Of a DNA stretch of 64,000 nucleotides, positions 48,902-58,594 are shown one piece after another. Position numbers and translations under genes: made by a program. The stretch comes from Legionella jordanis (GTDB lineage: Bacteria; Pseudomonadota; Gammaproteobacteria; Legionellales; Legionellaceae). How positions within the stretch are numbered: position 1 is the first letter of the stretch; the number at the start of each line of letters is the position of its first letter. The notes beneath the pieces were generated by a model that was given only the letters and a program-made list of their open reading frames with translations, ran no database searches and had not been told where the DNA came from. The stretch covers positions 1-64,000 of the forward strand of contig NZ_LR134383.1 in assembly GCF_900637635.1 (NCBI RefSeq), given 5' to 3'.

Positions 48902-49502
48902 GTTTCATCAACTGGTTCACATGGGCTTGTAAGCGCTCGACATCGAGCGACAGCTTGTCAATATCCGCAAAAAAATCATCGATTTCCTCGCGGCTGGGAA
49001 AGGCAGCCAACTCTTCATGGAGATAATCGCTAAGATTGCTGCGCATGGATTCGGTGACCTGCTTCCTAAAAGCAAGCCCATGACGGAACAATGAACCAAT
49101 TTGATGGGCAACGACATCCCCGGTGAAATGAGCCAAATGGCCTTCCCAATCAATATCCAATTCATCAAAGAGCTTTTTTACTTGTTGCCCTAATTCGAGA
49201 TCACCAGAGAGTCTCATTTTATCATTAAACAAAGAGCGGGCTTTTGAGGCTGGCAAAAAACTCAGGCGAATTAAGCCAATGGGGCTGCTGTGGATAATGG
49301 TGTCGGGTTGGCCATCATAGTCGGCCAATAATTTCATTGTACCTTCGTCAAAATGAATAAAAAAATTCGTCGCCAGGGGGGTGATGATGATTTCAAGCAC
49401 TTTGCCCTGCAATGCTGTGAGTTTAGCCGGCATGCTTTCATCCAGCATCAAGGCATGGTTGATGGCTTTTTGTAAGGCCTTTAAAGAATATTTCTTAATC
49501 AT
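48888..49502 (-). CDS. ubiJ: Ubiquinone biosynthesis accessory factor UbiJ
   Basis: 204 residues with an N-terminal SCP2-like lipid-binding domain (about 15-115, with [20 protein letters not shown]) and a C-terminal helical/coiled region ([20 protein letters not shown]). UbiJ helps assemble the soluble Ubi complex and bind ubiquinone intermediates. The ATG at 49502 is preferred over the longer open frame because its N-terminus [18 protein letters not shown] fits the family. Seven bases after ubiE and overlapping ubiB. Confidence 0.92.
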   Translation of the reverse strand: MIKKYSLKALQKAINHALMLDESMPAKLTALQGKVLEIIITPLATNFFIHFDEGTMKLLADYDGQPDTIIHSSPIGLIRLSFLPASKARSLFNDKMRLSGDLELGQQVKKLFDELDIDWEGHLAHFTGDVVAHQIGSLFRHGLAFRKQVTESMRSNLSDYLHEELAAFPSREEIDDFFADIDKLSLDVERLQAHVNQLMKHEIN

Positions 49503-49509
49503 AAGATTC

Positions 49510-50262
49510 TCAATATTTATAAGCAATGTGTAAGGCAACAATGCCCCCACTCAAATTATAATAACTGCAGTCTTCAAAGCCCGCGCTTTCAATCAGTCGT
49601 TTTAAATTCTCTTGCGAAGGATGCATGCGAATGGACTCGGCCAGATACTGGTAGCTCGCGGCATCTTGGGCGAACAATTCGCCCAGTTTGGGTAAGATAT
49701 TAAATGAATACCAGTCGTAAAGAGGTTTAAGACCTGGAAAATTGGGGGTCGAAAACTCTAAAACCATCAATTTGCCCCCAGGTTTACAAACGCGATACAT
49801 GGATCTTAAGGCTTCCTCCTTGTCGGTTACATTTCTTAAGCCAAATCCAATGGTGATGCAATGAAAGCTGTTATCGGCAAAAGGCAAACATTGCGCATTG
49901 GCTTGAACCAAATGAATGTTTTCATGTAAGCCTTCATCCAGTAAGCGATCCCGTCCAACTTCCAACATGGCAGCATTAATATCAGCCAGAATGACCTGGC
50001 CATTTGCGCCCACTTTTTTACGGAGTAAACGGGTTATGTCGCCGCTGCCGCCTGCCAAATCTAATACCGTTTGTCCCGGACGGACATGGCTCACTTCCAC
50101 AGTGAAGCGTTTCCAAAGATGATGAATGCCGAATGACATAATGTTGTTCATTAAATCATAACTTTTGGCTACGGATTTAAAAACCGCACCCACTTTTTTT
50201 TCTTTGTCATTCCAGGCTACTGACTCAAAGCCAAAATGCGTCAGCTGTTCTTTATCATTCAT
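49510..50262 (-). CDS. ubiE: Ubiquinone/menaquinone C-methyltransferase UbiE
   Basis: 250-residue class I SAM methyltransferase that adds the ring methyl to demethylmenaquinol and the ubiquinone precursor. Diagnostic motifs: [23 protein letters not shown]-binding [29 protein letters not shown] and [15 protein letters not shown]. The ATG at 50262 is preferred; the in-frame TTG at 50271 adds three codons without a Shine-Dalgarno. First gene of the ubiE-ubiJ-ubiB-tatA-tatB run. Confidence 0.96.
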   Translation of the reverse strand: MNDKEQLTHFGFESVAWNDKEKKVGAVFKSVAKSYDLMNNIMSFGIHHLWKRFTVEVSHVRPGQTVLDLAGGSGDITRLLRKKVGANGQVILADINAAMLEVGRDRLLDEGLHENIHLVQANAQCLPFADNSFHCITIGFGLRNVTDKEEALRSMYRVCKPGGKLMVLEFSTPNFPGLKPLYDWYSFNILPKLGELFAQDAASYQYLAESIRMHPSQENLKRLIESAGFEDCSYYNLSGGIVALHIAYKY

Positions 50263-50351
50263 TTGCTGCAACTGCGAGTAGAGATGTTACTCATTCTAAC
50301 CCATCTCAGTCCGATACCCAATTGAAAAAACACTTGGCTTAAGGGATGTCT

Positions 50352-50780
50352 TTAGCCAACGAGTTTGGCCAAATCTTCAAGGTATTTTTGTTCATCAGGC
50401 ATGCAATGGTTTCTTTGCGCCTGCCACAGGCATTCAACCAAATGCTCCATCATTAGGTGCTCAACCGTTTGCTCATCGCCATATCGTTGAAGTAATTGCT
50501 GATACACTTTAATAATCCCTGCTGGCCTATCCGTACTCACCTGATCCCGAATGGCAAGGTGAAGCCCCATGTGCAAATAAGGATTGCTTTGCCCCATTTC
50601 GGGAAAATACATCTTATCTTTTTGCTGTGGATCTTCTAGTAAGGCTTGGTATTCAGGGTGGGCAATAATCACAGCCACAATTTGCTGTTCAAGAGGCGAA
50701 AGAGCTTGCTTTTGCCGATGCTTCTCCCAGCTTGTAAAAAAAAGTTGTCTTGTATTTTGAACATTGTCACCGTAGAACAT
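50352..50780 (-). CDS. DUF1841 family protein
   Basis: 142-residue soluble helical protein of unknown function, found in beta- and gammaproteobacteria. The family patterns are an N-terminal NVQNTRQLFFTSWEKHRQ, the HPEYQALLED segment, NPYLHMGLHLAIRDQVSTDR with conserved His, and the HLMMEHLVECLWQAQRN end. It lies 89 bases upstream of ubiE on the same strand and may share its transcript. No enzymatic motif. Confidence 0.88.
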   Translation of the reverse strand: MFYGDNVQNTRQLFFTSWEKHRQKQALSPLEQQIVAVIIAHPEYQALLEDPQQKDKMYFPEMGQSNPYLHMGLHLAIRDQVSTDRPAGIIKVYQQLLQRYGDEQTVEHLMMEHLVECLWQAQRNHCMPDEQKYLEDLAKLVG

Positions 50781-51095
50781 AAAAAATCCACACTACTAAA
50801 TTCATATGCAGTCTAGCGCAGGAATGGCAGAACAACAAATAGGAATGCGTCCAAACTTATGCAAGATAAACAATGCACTAACCTCAACCACATTCAGGTT
50901 AAAATATTGACAGTCCGTTTGCTGTATGAGATATTTGCGCTGCGAGGTTGGACTTGCTATGTGTCATTCCACTGGGTCAATTGGCGACACACTGATTGGC
51001 CCTTTCTTATCTAATCCTTTGTAAATAAAACCTGCTCTTGCTATTTTTTTGACAATCAGTTAAAAAATCTTGAATGCTTTTCAATGGAGTGAAGT
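50781..51095. other. Intergenic gap with a possible promoter only
   Basis: 315 bases between the DUF1841 gene and the next plus-strand gene. I see no reading frame or repeat. A good -35 TTGACA lies at 51049-51054, but no convincing -10 follows at the right distance. Confidence 0.4.
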
Positions 51096-51821
51096 ATGTT
51101 TAGAGCGTTTTCCAATCCATTTGGTTTTTTTAATTATTTTTCTACCCCATCTTCCCCAGAGCAGTTACCTAAGATGGATTTTGCCTATAAATCAAAAGAT
51201 CATTTACAAATTCTTGAACAGCGTTTGAAGTGTTTCAAGCAGGCACAGCAAAATTTGTTTGAATTTGATAATCAGATTCTAACATCCCTAGGGGTAGGTT
51301 TATTCTTTTATGCAGGCTCTTCATTTATCCCGTTGTTACCTTCCACTACTTTATCCATAGCTGGATTTTCTTACGCGGCCTATTTATGGGGGCACCGCAG
51401 TGCTAATCCTGATTTAGTTCTTAGGCCTTATTGGGCCGCCTTGAAGGATTTAATAGAGGCTTATAGTTGGGCAATGACTAAAAAAGACAAGTGGTATAAA
51501 TTAGGAGTACCATTAATCCAAGAAGTTATTCTCACGCTGGGGCCTTTCGTTAAGCCTGAAACAATAGCTTTATGGTCTGAGGAAGATTTTAGCTCATACC
51601 TGCTTTCTTATAGGGAAATTGAGCCCAGTGAAACGTTTAAGGAAAAATGTGCTGAATTCTCTGCTGGGCGGCAGGTGAAAAACATTTGGTTTGGCGTTTA
51701 TGGTGAAGGCGGTAATGGTGACCTAATGGCTGTCTCTATTGCCTATTTAAAAGGATGTACTCAGAGAGTGGCAGAACGGTATGCGCCAGCCATGGTTACT
51801 GGTTATTTAAAAATGCAGTAA
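51096..51821 (+). CDS. Hypothetical protein with a membrane hairpin
   Basis: 241 residues, not recognised. After a polar N-terminus with helical SKDHLQILEQRLKCFKQAQQ comes a hydrophobic stretch ILTSLGVGLFFYAGSSFIPL and LSIAGFSYAAYLW (about 68-107) that could be a membrane hairpin, and then a soluble helical C-terminal part. No signal peptide. ATG at 51096 with GGAGTG upstream. The layout (soluble-hairpin-soluble) recurs in Legionella hypotheticals and could be a host-membrane effector, with no direct evidence. Confidence 0.72.
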   Translation: MFRAFSNPFGFFNYFSTPSSPEQLPKMDFAYKSKDHLQILEQRLKCFKQAQQNLFEFDNQILTSLGVGLFFYAGSSFIPLLPSTTLSIAGFSYAAYLWGHRSANPDLVLRPYWAALKDLIEAYSWAMTKKDKWYKLGVPLIQEVILTLGPFVKPETIALWSEEDFSSYLLSYREIEPSETFKEKCAEFSAGRQVKNIWFGVYGEGGNGDLMAVSIAYLKGCTQRVAERYAPAMVTGYLKMQ

Positions 51822-51843
51822 CTCTGACGGCGGCGCTTCTCGA

Positions 51844-52449
51844 TTAAAACTGGGTGCAAGCTAATTTAAAACTTAAAAAAAACATCAACATACCGCTTGC
51901 CAATTCAATATTTCGCCAAATTGTGGGTCGAGACAGAGCTTTAGCAAAATAACGGGTTGTCAGCGTTAAGGCAGAAAACCAGAACAAGCTTGAGGTGATG
52001 ACTCCAAACAAAAAAGCTTGCTTATGCTCTGGAAATTGGCTGCTGCCCCCGCCAATTATTACGAGGCTGTCAATAATTGCATGGGGATTAAGGAGACTAA
52101 AACCCAATGCTAAGGCGATGATTTGCCAGCGGCTGGTTGCCTCCTTGGCGGCTTTGTTTTTAACAGGATTCCTGGCAAAAGCCTGCTGCAAGGCTTTTGT
52201 CCCATAAAAGGAAAGAAAAGCGACGCCAAACCAGGTAATCCACACTTGAAAAACGGGGTGAAGCTCTAAAATTTTGTGCAGTCCTGCCACGCTGCCACTG
52301 ACCAAAATGACATCACAGAAAAAACAAACCACTGCTGAAAGCATGGCGTATTTGCCCAATGCGCCTTGTCGGATTAAAAATACGTTTTGAGGGCCCAAAG
52401 CCGTAATTAATGATAACCCTAAGAATAAGCCATTGAAATATACCAACAT
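51844..52449 (-). CDS. argO: LysE/ArgO family amino acid exporter
   Basis: 201-residue inner-membrane exporter with about six hydrophobic segments. The N-terminal FLGLSLITALGPQNVFLIRQG is the LysE/ArgO signature, and LLNPHAIIDSLVIIGG is the second conserved loop. ArgO exports arginine, LysE lysine and arginine. The divergent neighbour is an ArgP-like regulator, the usual partner, so basic-amino-acid export is likely. The ATG at 52449 has no strong Shine-Dalgarno. Confidence 0.92.
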   Translation of the reverse strand: MLVYFNGLFLGLSLITALGPQNVFLIRQGALGKYAMLSAVVCFFCDVILVSGSVAGLHKILELHPVFQVWITWFGVAFLSFYGTKALQQAFARNPVKNKAAKEATSRWQIIALALGFSLLNPHAIIDSLVIIGGGSSQFPEHKQAFLFGVITSSLFWFSALTLTTRYFAKALSRPTIWRNIELASGMLMFFLSFKLACTQF

Positions 52450-52541
52450 GATTCATCGCAAATGATTAAAAGAATGGCAATTATCCTATATTCTTCACTA
52501 TAATTAAAATTAATAATTTTTATGAATGATAAAATTTACTT
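52450..52541. promoter_or_regulatory. Divergent argO/argP control region
   Basis: 92-bp AT-rich intergenic region between divergent genes, containing the inverted-repeat-like ATTAAAATTAATAATTTTTA near 52505-52524. ArgP-type regulators normally bind such shared regions to activate the exporter when lysine/arginine is in excess. No exact operator can be called. Confidence 0.4.
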
Positions 52542-53426
52542 ATGAAGATTGAGCAGCGCGGTTTACAAGCATTGGATGCGGTGATTCAAACTCAAAGTTT
52601 TGCAGCAGCGGCTAAGCAGCTATTTATCACTCAGCCTGCGGTGACACAAAGAATTAAGCAGTTGGAGTCCCAATTTGGCCAGCCCCTGCTCATTCGCACG
52701 CTGCCCTACCAAGCCACGCCTCTTGGTGAAAAATTATTAAGCCTTTTGCGCAGAACCCGTTTACTGGAAGAACATTTATTACAGGAAATTCAGCATGATT
52801 TACCGGCAAGGCTCTCCATAGCATTGAACCGTGACAGTTTAGAGACCTGGTTTTTGCGTTTATTACCCTCTTTAAATTTATTTGAAAAAATTAATATTGA
52901 TATCATCAGTGATGATCAGGATGTGACCATTGATCATTTCCGTAAAGGGGCTGTTTCTACTTGCATTAGCACTTATAATCGCCCACTCCCGGGCTGTGAA
53001 TGCGATCTACTGGGCCACATGACCTACATATTGGTAGCTTCCCCACAGTTTGTGAAGCGTTATTTTGACAACAAGCGTGGTTTGGAAGAGAATTTGCAAC
53101 GGGCCCCGGTCATCATTTTTGACAGTCGAGATCGCTTACCGCAGCATTTTTTTCAGTATTTTTTTAATAAATCCTTCACTCTCAGGCACTTCCATAGAGT
53201 GCCATCGGTTCATCTTTACAAGCAATTTGCCCTGCAAAGCTACGGCTACGGCTGGATTCCCAGCCTGGATATAAGTGATGAATTAAGTTCAGGCGAATTG
53301 CAAGAAATTTGTCCGGATAAACATTGGTTAATGCCATTGTATTGGCATTACTGGCAATTACCCGCTAAACGCTATCAGCAGTTTATTAAATCGATAAAAC
53401 AGGGCGCACGGCAGTTTTTAAAATAG
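52542..53426 (+). CDS. argP: LysR-family regulator ArgP
   Basis: 294-residue LysR-type regulator. The N-terminal winged helix has the helix-turn-helix FAAAAKQLFITQPAVTQRIK (about 20-40); the rest is the ligand-binding domain. The start QRGLQALDAVIQTQSFAAAA and the length match ArgP/IciA. It controls argO divergently in response to arginine and lysine. The ATG at 52542 has no good Shine-Dalgarno. Confidence 0.91.
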   Translation: MKIEQRGLQALDAVIQTQSFAAAAKQLFITQPAVTQRIKQLESQFGQPLLIRTLPYQATPLGEKLLSLLRRTRLLEEHLLQEIQHDLPARLSIALNRDSLETWFLRLLPSLNLFEKINIDIISDDQDVTIDHFRKGAVSTCISTYNRPLPGCECDLLGHMTYILVASPQFVKRYFDNKRGLEENLQRAPVIIFDSRDRLPQHFFQYFFNKSFTLRHFHRVPSVHLYKQFALQSYGYGWIPSLDISDELSSGELQEICPDKHWLMPLYWHYWQLPAKRYQQFIKSIKQGARQFLK

Positions 53427-53607
53427 GATTAAAAGGTAATCTTGTACATTAATTTGTCTTCTGCCTTATTTCTATCGCTATTATCACTCCATTATTTATT
53501 CATTGCAGCAACAATCAACATTGCAGTTGACCCACGAGGGGTATAAAATGCCAAATTATTTTTTCCTGACCGTCTTACCTTTAGGTAATTAATTTAAAGG
53601 AGGGAGC

Positions 53608-55536
53608 GTGGGCTCTTTGTTGACAAAAAACGCACTTGTTGTGTCTTTTTTAATAATATTGGCTTTGCCATCCGGCGTTGCTGTTGCCAGCAGTGGGCAT
53701 ACCAGTGGAAAAGACCTTTCGACCAACAATTCTAAACAGGCGTCGACCTCCAAGACTACTAAGGGCAAAACGAATTCCACGGCTAAAGCTCAAGAGAAAA
53801 ATAGCAAAGCAATCAAGACCGATTCGAAAACAACCACAGCAACACCGGCGGTTGATAAGCCTACTACTTCGCCCAATGCAACCACTGATGCTTCTACCAG
53901 TATTGGGCAGCCACAGGCAACGCAACCGGAGGCAGGGACTGCTGCTTCCGGCAATAGCAGCTCAACGGGAAGTACCATCACTACGGGAGCACCGGCTAAT
54001 CCCAATCAAGGTGTGACCGCGACCCAACCTGCAGTCACCCAAAATAATAATACGCAAGCCATTCTGAAGCCGGTGGATAATAGAAATAGGCCAATGGAAC
54101 CATTAATTGATGGCTACTATCCTCCCTATCCGCCAACGAGCGCTGTAAAAGGCTTCTCACCAGAACTCGTGCAACGAGGAGAGTATTTGGCAAAAATGGG
54201 TGATTGCATCGCCTGTCATACTGATGTCAAAGCAGGAACACCGGCTTATGCAGGCGGACTGCCCATTGAAACCCCCTTTGGTACTTTCTACAGTCCCAAT
54301 ATCACCCCTGATAAAGAAACAGGTATTGGAAATTGGACCGAACAAGATTTTATTCGTGCCTTAAAAGAAGGCAGGGATCCTCAAGGGAGAAACTATTTCC
54401 CGGTATTCCCTTATATTTATTTTGCAAAAATGACTGACGATGACGCACGAGCTCTTTATGCTTACTTCATGAGCATTCCACCAGTCAAACTAAAAAATAA
54501 ACCTTTACCATTTCCTTTTAATGTTCCCGGATCACGTTTTGCCCTGTGGGGATGGAACTTATTGTTTTTCTTCCCGGATGATAACTCTGTGCCTTACGAT
54601 TCTGAGAGGTCTCCTGTTTGGAATCGTGGAAAATACATTGTAGACAGCCTGGGGCATTGCAGCATGTGCCACACACCACTTAATATCTTTGGAGCCCCAA
54701 AGAATCGCTTCTACTTAACAGGAACTTTTATTGATGGCTATTGGGCACCGAACATCACCAAATATGGTCTACGTTCTGCCAGTCGCTATGAAGTAGCAGA
54801 TGTTTTTGCCAAAGGACAATTAATCAATCGCGCAGGGCCTGTTTCTGGTCCAATGGCTGAGGTGAACCACAATAGTTTGTCCTACTTGACGGATGAGGAT
54901 CGTTTTGCCATTGCCACCTACTTAAAAACAGTGGTTAGCGACGAGCCTTTGGGTGTTCCTGCTTCAGAAAGCCAACCCACTTTGAAACGTGGCAAGCAAG
55001 TGTATGTCAAAGCTTGCATCATTTGTCATCAAAGGGGAGAAATGACTGCGCCAATAATTGGCAATGGTGCAAACTGGTACATGCGCCTTAAAATGCATGG
55101 CCTAACAGGTCTTTATCGCCATGCTATCCGAGGCTATAACAGCATGCCTGTCAAAGGGGCTTGTGTGACTTGTTCTGATGACGACATTATTTCTGCAGTG
55201 GATTATATCCTAAATGCTTCCTTGTCTCGTTCGCAATGGCAAGATTTGACCACTGGCGGAGCAGCTAAATACCCTGCAAATGGCCAGGAAGTTTACGAGG
55301 AAAACTGCAGCATGTGTCATAACGAGGGCAAAGATGGTGCGCCCAAACTCGGAGATAAAGCCGCCTGGAAATCTCTGATTGCAAAAAATATAGATGTTTT
55401 GGTCGAGAATACCGTCAAAGGAGATTACCATCCTAAAAATGGCGGCTGTAAAGAGTGTACCACTGGGGAAATTCTTGAGGCGGTCAAATACATGGTCAGT
55501 CGCTCTAAAACCGAGGGTAATTACTCATTGTGGTAA
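53608..55536 (+). CDS. Tetrahaem cytochrome c (two AdhB-like plus two c5-like domains)
   Basis: 642-residue exported cytochrome. GTG start at 53608 with strong AAAGGAGGGAG, signal peptide or anchor MGSLLTKNALVVSFLIILAL, then a low-complexity Ser/Thr/Lys/Gln/Pro linker (28-160). Four CXXCH haem motifs: CIACH 200-204, CSMCH 351-355, CIICH 470-474 and CSMCH 567-571. The first two domains resemble the cytochrome subunits of alcohol or gluconate dehydrogenases (GTFYSPNITPDKETGIG). The last two are cytochrome c5-like, each with a CXXC lacking His (519-522, 614-617) that in c5 forms a disulfide. In the third domain the Met ligand is MPVKG (513); in the fourth this spot reads HPKNGG (608). It heads the cox operon and probably feeds electrons to the oxidase. 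Confidence 0.88.
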   Translation: MGSLLTKNALVVSFLIILALPSGVAVASSGHTSGKDLSTNNSKQASTSKTTKGKTNSTAKAQEKNSKAIKTDSKTTTATPAVDKPTTSPNATTDASTSIGQPQATQPEAGTAASGNSSSTGSTITTGAPANPNQGVTATQPAVTQNNNTQAILKPVDNRNRPMEPLIDGYYPPYPPTSAVKGFSPELVQRGEYLAKMGDCIACHTDVKAGTPAYAGGLPIETPFGTFYSPNITPDKETGIGNWTEQDFIRALKEGRDPQGRNYFPVFPYIYFAKMTDDDARALYAYFMSIPPVKLKNKPLPFPFNVPGSRFALWGWNLLFFFPDDNSVPYDSERSPVWNRGKYIVDSLGHCSMCHTPLNIFGAPKNRFYLTGTFIDGYWAPNITKYGLRSASRYEVADVFAKGQLINRAGPVSGPMAEVNHNSLSYLTDEDRFAIATYLKTVVSDEPLGVPASESQPTLKRGKQVYVKACIICHQRGEMTAPIIGNGANWYMRLKMHGLTGLYRHAIRGYNSMPVKGACVTCSDDDIISAVDYILNASLSRSQWQDLTTGGAAKYPANGQEVYEENCSMCHNEGKDGAPKLGDKAAWKSLIAKNIDVLVENTVKGDYHPKNGGCKECTTGEILEAVKYMVSRSKTEGNYSLW

Positions 55537-55631
55537 GAGCAACGATGGGAACAGGCAAGGTATAATGGGCGCGGCCTAATTAGCCGCGCGTCAAATAAAT
55601 TCCTTGAGATAAAGCTACTTAAAGAGGTGAT

Positions 55632-56843
55632 ATGGGGATGCTAAAGGGGTTGAAGCTTAGAGCAATGCTGGCTGCGATAGTGGGATTGGGTATACATCAA
55701 TCTGTCATGGCCGCTGCAGATAAATGGCAAATGAATATGTATAGAGGGGTAACGCCCTTAAGCAAAGACATGTACGATTTGCACATGATTGCAATGGTGA
55801 TTTGCGCCATCATTGGCCTTGTCGTTTTCGGCGTCATGATTTACTCCCTAATTCATCACCGTAAGTCCAAAGGCTATGCTCCTGCGAGCTTCCATGATAA
55901 TTCTCGCCTTGAGATTGTGTGGTCTGTCATTCCATTTTTAATCTTGATTGGCCTTGCCATTCCGGCTACTAAGGTACTGATACGTCTTGAGGACAGTAGT
56001 GACTCGGATGTAACCATTAAAGTGGTTGGCTATCAGTGGAAATGGCAATATCAATATCTGGATCAAGGGATCAGTTTTTTTAGCAATTTATCCACTCCAT
56101 ACGAGCAAATTCATAATGAGAAACCAAAGGGGCAATGGTATTTGCTAGAAGTTGACAACCCCGTTGTTGTCCCAGTGAACAAAAAAATTCGCTTTTTGGT
56201 AACCTCCAATGACGTCATTCACTCCTGGTGGGTGCCTGAACTGGGTGTGAAGCGCGATGCCATGCCAGGATTTATGCATGAAGCTTGGGCAAGAATTGAA
56301 AAACCAGGGATATATCGCGGCCAATGCGCTGAACTTTGTGGTTTAAATCATGCATACATGCCAATTGTGGTTAAGGCAGTCAGTGAAGATGAATTTAATA
56401 ACTGGGTCGCAACTCAGACTAAAGTCCGTGACCAATACGCCGAGAATGCCGCTCAGCCTGCTGCTCAAGCGCAATTAACCCGTGATCAATTGATGATGAC
56501 GGGCAAACAAAAATATGAACAATTCTGTGCCGCTTGCCATCGAGCAGATGGTAAAGGACTTCCGCCATTATATCCACCGCTTAAAGGCAGCTCTGTGGCA
56601 GTGGGCAACCCTATTTCACGGCATATTAACATCATATTGCACGGCGTCCCCGGTACAGCAATGCAAGCGTTCAAAGATCAGTTAACTGATGAGGAAATTG
56701 CAGCCATCACCACGTACGAGCGTAATGCATGGGGGAATAATACCAATGATTCAGTACAACCTGCTGATGTTGCACAAGTACGCCAAAGCAATAATCAACA
56801 ACCGACAATGGTCAATAAAGCTCAAGCTGGAGGTTTGCGATGA
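55632..56843 (+). CDS. coxB: Cytochrome c oxidase subunit II with fused cytochrome c
   Basis: 403-residue membrane subunit that accepts electrons. Signal peptide, two transmembrane helices (about 50-73 and 92-112), a cupredoxin domain with the CuA site (His in VIHSWW; CAELCGLNHAYM, Cys232 on) and a C-terminal cytochrome c domain with CAACH at 299-303. The fusion defines a caa3-type oxidase that can take electrons from a soluble or tethered cytochrome. The ATG at 55632 has GAGGTG. The stop overlaps the coxA ATG by four bases. Confidence 0.96.
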   Translation: MGMLKGLKLRAMLAAIVGLGIHQSVMAAADKWQMNMYRGVTPLSKDMYDLHMIAMVICAIIGLVVFGVMIYSLIHHRKSKGYAPASFHDNSRLEIVWSVIPFLILIGLAIPATKVLIRLEDSSDSDVTIKVVGYQWKWQYQYLDQGISFFSNLSTPYEQIHNEKPKGQWYLLEVDNPVVVPVNKKIRFLVTSNDVIHSWWVPELGVKRDAMPGFMHEAWARIEKPGIYRGQCAELCGLNHAYMPIVVKAVSEDEFNNWVATQTKVRDQYAENAAQPAAQAQLTRDQLMMTGKQKYEQFCAACHRADGKGLPPLYPPLKGSSVAVGNPISRHINIILHGVPGTAMQAFKDQLTDEEIAAITTYERNAWGNNTNDSVQPADVAQVRQSNNQQPTMVNKAQAGGLR

Positions 56844-58441
56844 GTCAAGTATTAGCTCATGATCAAGAGCACGAAGAACATGGCCCAGAACAGGGTAAAG
56901 GCATCATTGGTTTTGTAAAACGCTGGTTATTTACAACAAACCATAAAGATATCGGTACTCTATATATGATTCTGGCCTTGGTCAGCTTTTTTGTTGCTGG
57001 CGGCATGGCTTTAATCATCCGTTTGGAGCTTCTCCAGCCTGGCCGTGTTTTTGTCGATCCGAATTTCTTCAATCAAATGACTACCATGCATGGGCTCATT
57101 ATGCTCTTTGGCGTGGTAATGCCTGCGTTTACAGGGATGGCCAACTGGCAAATCCCATTAATGATTGGTGCGCCGGATATGGCTCTACCAAGATTAAACA
57201 ACTGGAGTTTTTGGTTATTACCCTTTGCTTTTGCTTTATTAGGCTCCACATTGTTTCATTCTGGTGGTGGACCTAACTTCGGCTGGACAATGTATGCGCC
57301 ACTTTCTACTAAATACGCTCCGCCAAGCACGGATTTTATGATTTTTGCCATTCATATGGCCGGAATTTCATCAATTATGGGTTCCATTAACATCATTGCG
57401 ACTATTCTGAACATGCGTGCTCCAGGCATGACGTTAATGAAAATGCCTATGTTCGTATGGACTTGGTTAATTACCGCATTTCTATTGATTTCCATCATGC
57501 CTGTTTTAGCCGGGGCTGTGACCATGATGCTTGCAGACAGGCATTTCGGCACCTCCTTCTTCGAGGCAGCAGGTGGTGGTGACCCCATCTTGTTTCAACA
57601 CGTGTTCTGGTTTTTTGGACATCCTGAAGTATATGTTTTGGTCCTGCCTGCTTTCGGCGTCATTTCCGAAGTGATACCTACGTTTAGCAGAAAACCATTG
57701 TTCGGCTACCATTTTATGGTGTATGCAACCGCCAGCATTGCATTTTTATCTTTTATTGTCTGGGCGCACCACATGTTTACCACCGGCATAGCTTTAGCCG
57801 GTGAACTTTTCTTTATGTATGCCACCATGCTCATTGCGGTGCCTACTGGAGTTAAGGTCTTTAACTGGGTTAGCACCATGTTTAAAGGGGCAATGACTTT
57901 TGAAACACCCATGCTTTTTGCCATCGCCTTTGTATTTCTGTTTACTATTGGTGGGTTTACCGGATTAATGTTGTCCTTGGTTCCTGCAGATTATCAATAT
58001 CAGGATACCTATTTCGTAGTAGGACATTTCCATTATGTGCTGGTGCCGGGAGTTATTTTCGCTTTAATGGCTGGGACCTATTACTGGCTGCCTAAATGGA
58101 CCGGGCACATGTACAATGAGCGCTTAGGCAAATGGCATTTTTGGTTATCCGTGATTTCAGTGAATTTAACCTTTTTCCCAATGCATTTCCTAGGATTAGC
58201 CGGTATGCCAAGGCGAATCCCTGATTATGCCCTGCAATTCACGAATTTTAACATGATCGTTTCGATCGGCGCTTTCATTTTTGGACTGTCACAACTGATC
58301 TTCCTGTATAATATAATCGCAACCATCCGTGGCGGTAAGAAAGTTGATGCCCAGGTTTGGGAGGGAGCTCGTGGTCTGGAATGGACTTTGCCATCTCCAC
58401 CACCTTATCACAGTTTTACAATTCCACCGGAAATTCACTAG
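56840..58441 (+). CDS. coxA: Cytochrome c oxidase subunit I
   Basis: 533-residue catalytic subunit with twelve transmembrane helices holding haem a, haem a3 and CuB. Visible: TMHGLIMLFGVVMPAFTG (His ligand of haem a), WFFGHPEVYVLVLPAFG (CuB His and the cross-linked Tyr), WAHHMFTTG (two CuB His) and HFHYVLVPG (His ligands of both haems). The VWAHHMFTTG region and PEVY motif fit A-type oxidases with K and D channels. It overlaps coxB by four bases. Confidence 0.98.
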   Translation: MSQVLAHDQEHEEHGPEQGKGIIGFVKRWLFTTNHKDIGTLYMILALVSFFVAGGMALIIRLELLQPGRVFVDPNFFNQMTTMHGLIMLFGVVMPAFTGMANWQIPLMIGAPDMALPRLNNWSFWLLPFAFALLGSTLFHSGGGPNFGWTMYAPLSTKYAPPSTDFMIFAIHMAGISSIMGSINIIATILNMRAPGMTLMKMPMFVWTWLITAFLLISIMPVLAGAVTMMLADRHFGTSFFEAAGGGDPILFQHVFWFFGHPEVYVLVLPAFGVISEVIPTFSRKPLFGYHFMVYATASIAFLSFIVWAHHMFTTGIALAGELFFMYATMLIAVPTGVKVFNWVSTMFKGAMTFETPMLFAIAFVFLFTIGGFTGLMLSLVPADYQYQDTYFVVGHFHYVLVPGVIFALMAGTYYWLPKWTGHMYNERLGKWHFWLSVISVNLTFFPMHFLGLAGMPRRIPDYALQFTNFNMIVSIGAFIFGLSQLIFLYNIIATIRGGKKVDAQVWEGARGLEWTLPSPPPYHSFTIPPEIH

Positions 58442-58594
58442 CTGTGTATGGCATCAAATGGCCATTGATGTCATTTTCGAGAACGGGCAGAATTGCATAA
58501 ATGCAAGATAAATCCATCTATTGGTCAGTAGTCTTATGACCACGGATGGATTATCGTTGAGGTTATACATGGCAGTTTTCAGAAGAGAGGTATA
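58442..58594. other. coxA-ctaG gap with a 19-codon open frame
   Basis: In many proteobacteria a tiny gene for an oxidase-assembly protein lies here. The only candidate is a 19-codon frame (58536-58595, MTTDGLSLRLYMAVFRREV) whose TAA overlaps the ctaG ATG as TAATG. It lacks a membrane helix and a good Shine-Dalgarno, so it is more likely a leader or chance frame than the assembly gene. Confidence 0.35.

Noticed and set aside
55162-55173. CVTC and CKEC in the cytochrome as broken haem sites
   Set aside because: Such CXXC pairs without His are normal in cytochrome c5 domains, where they form a disulfide.
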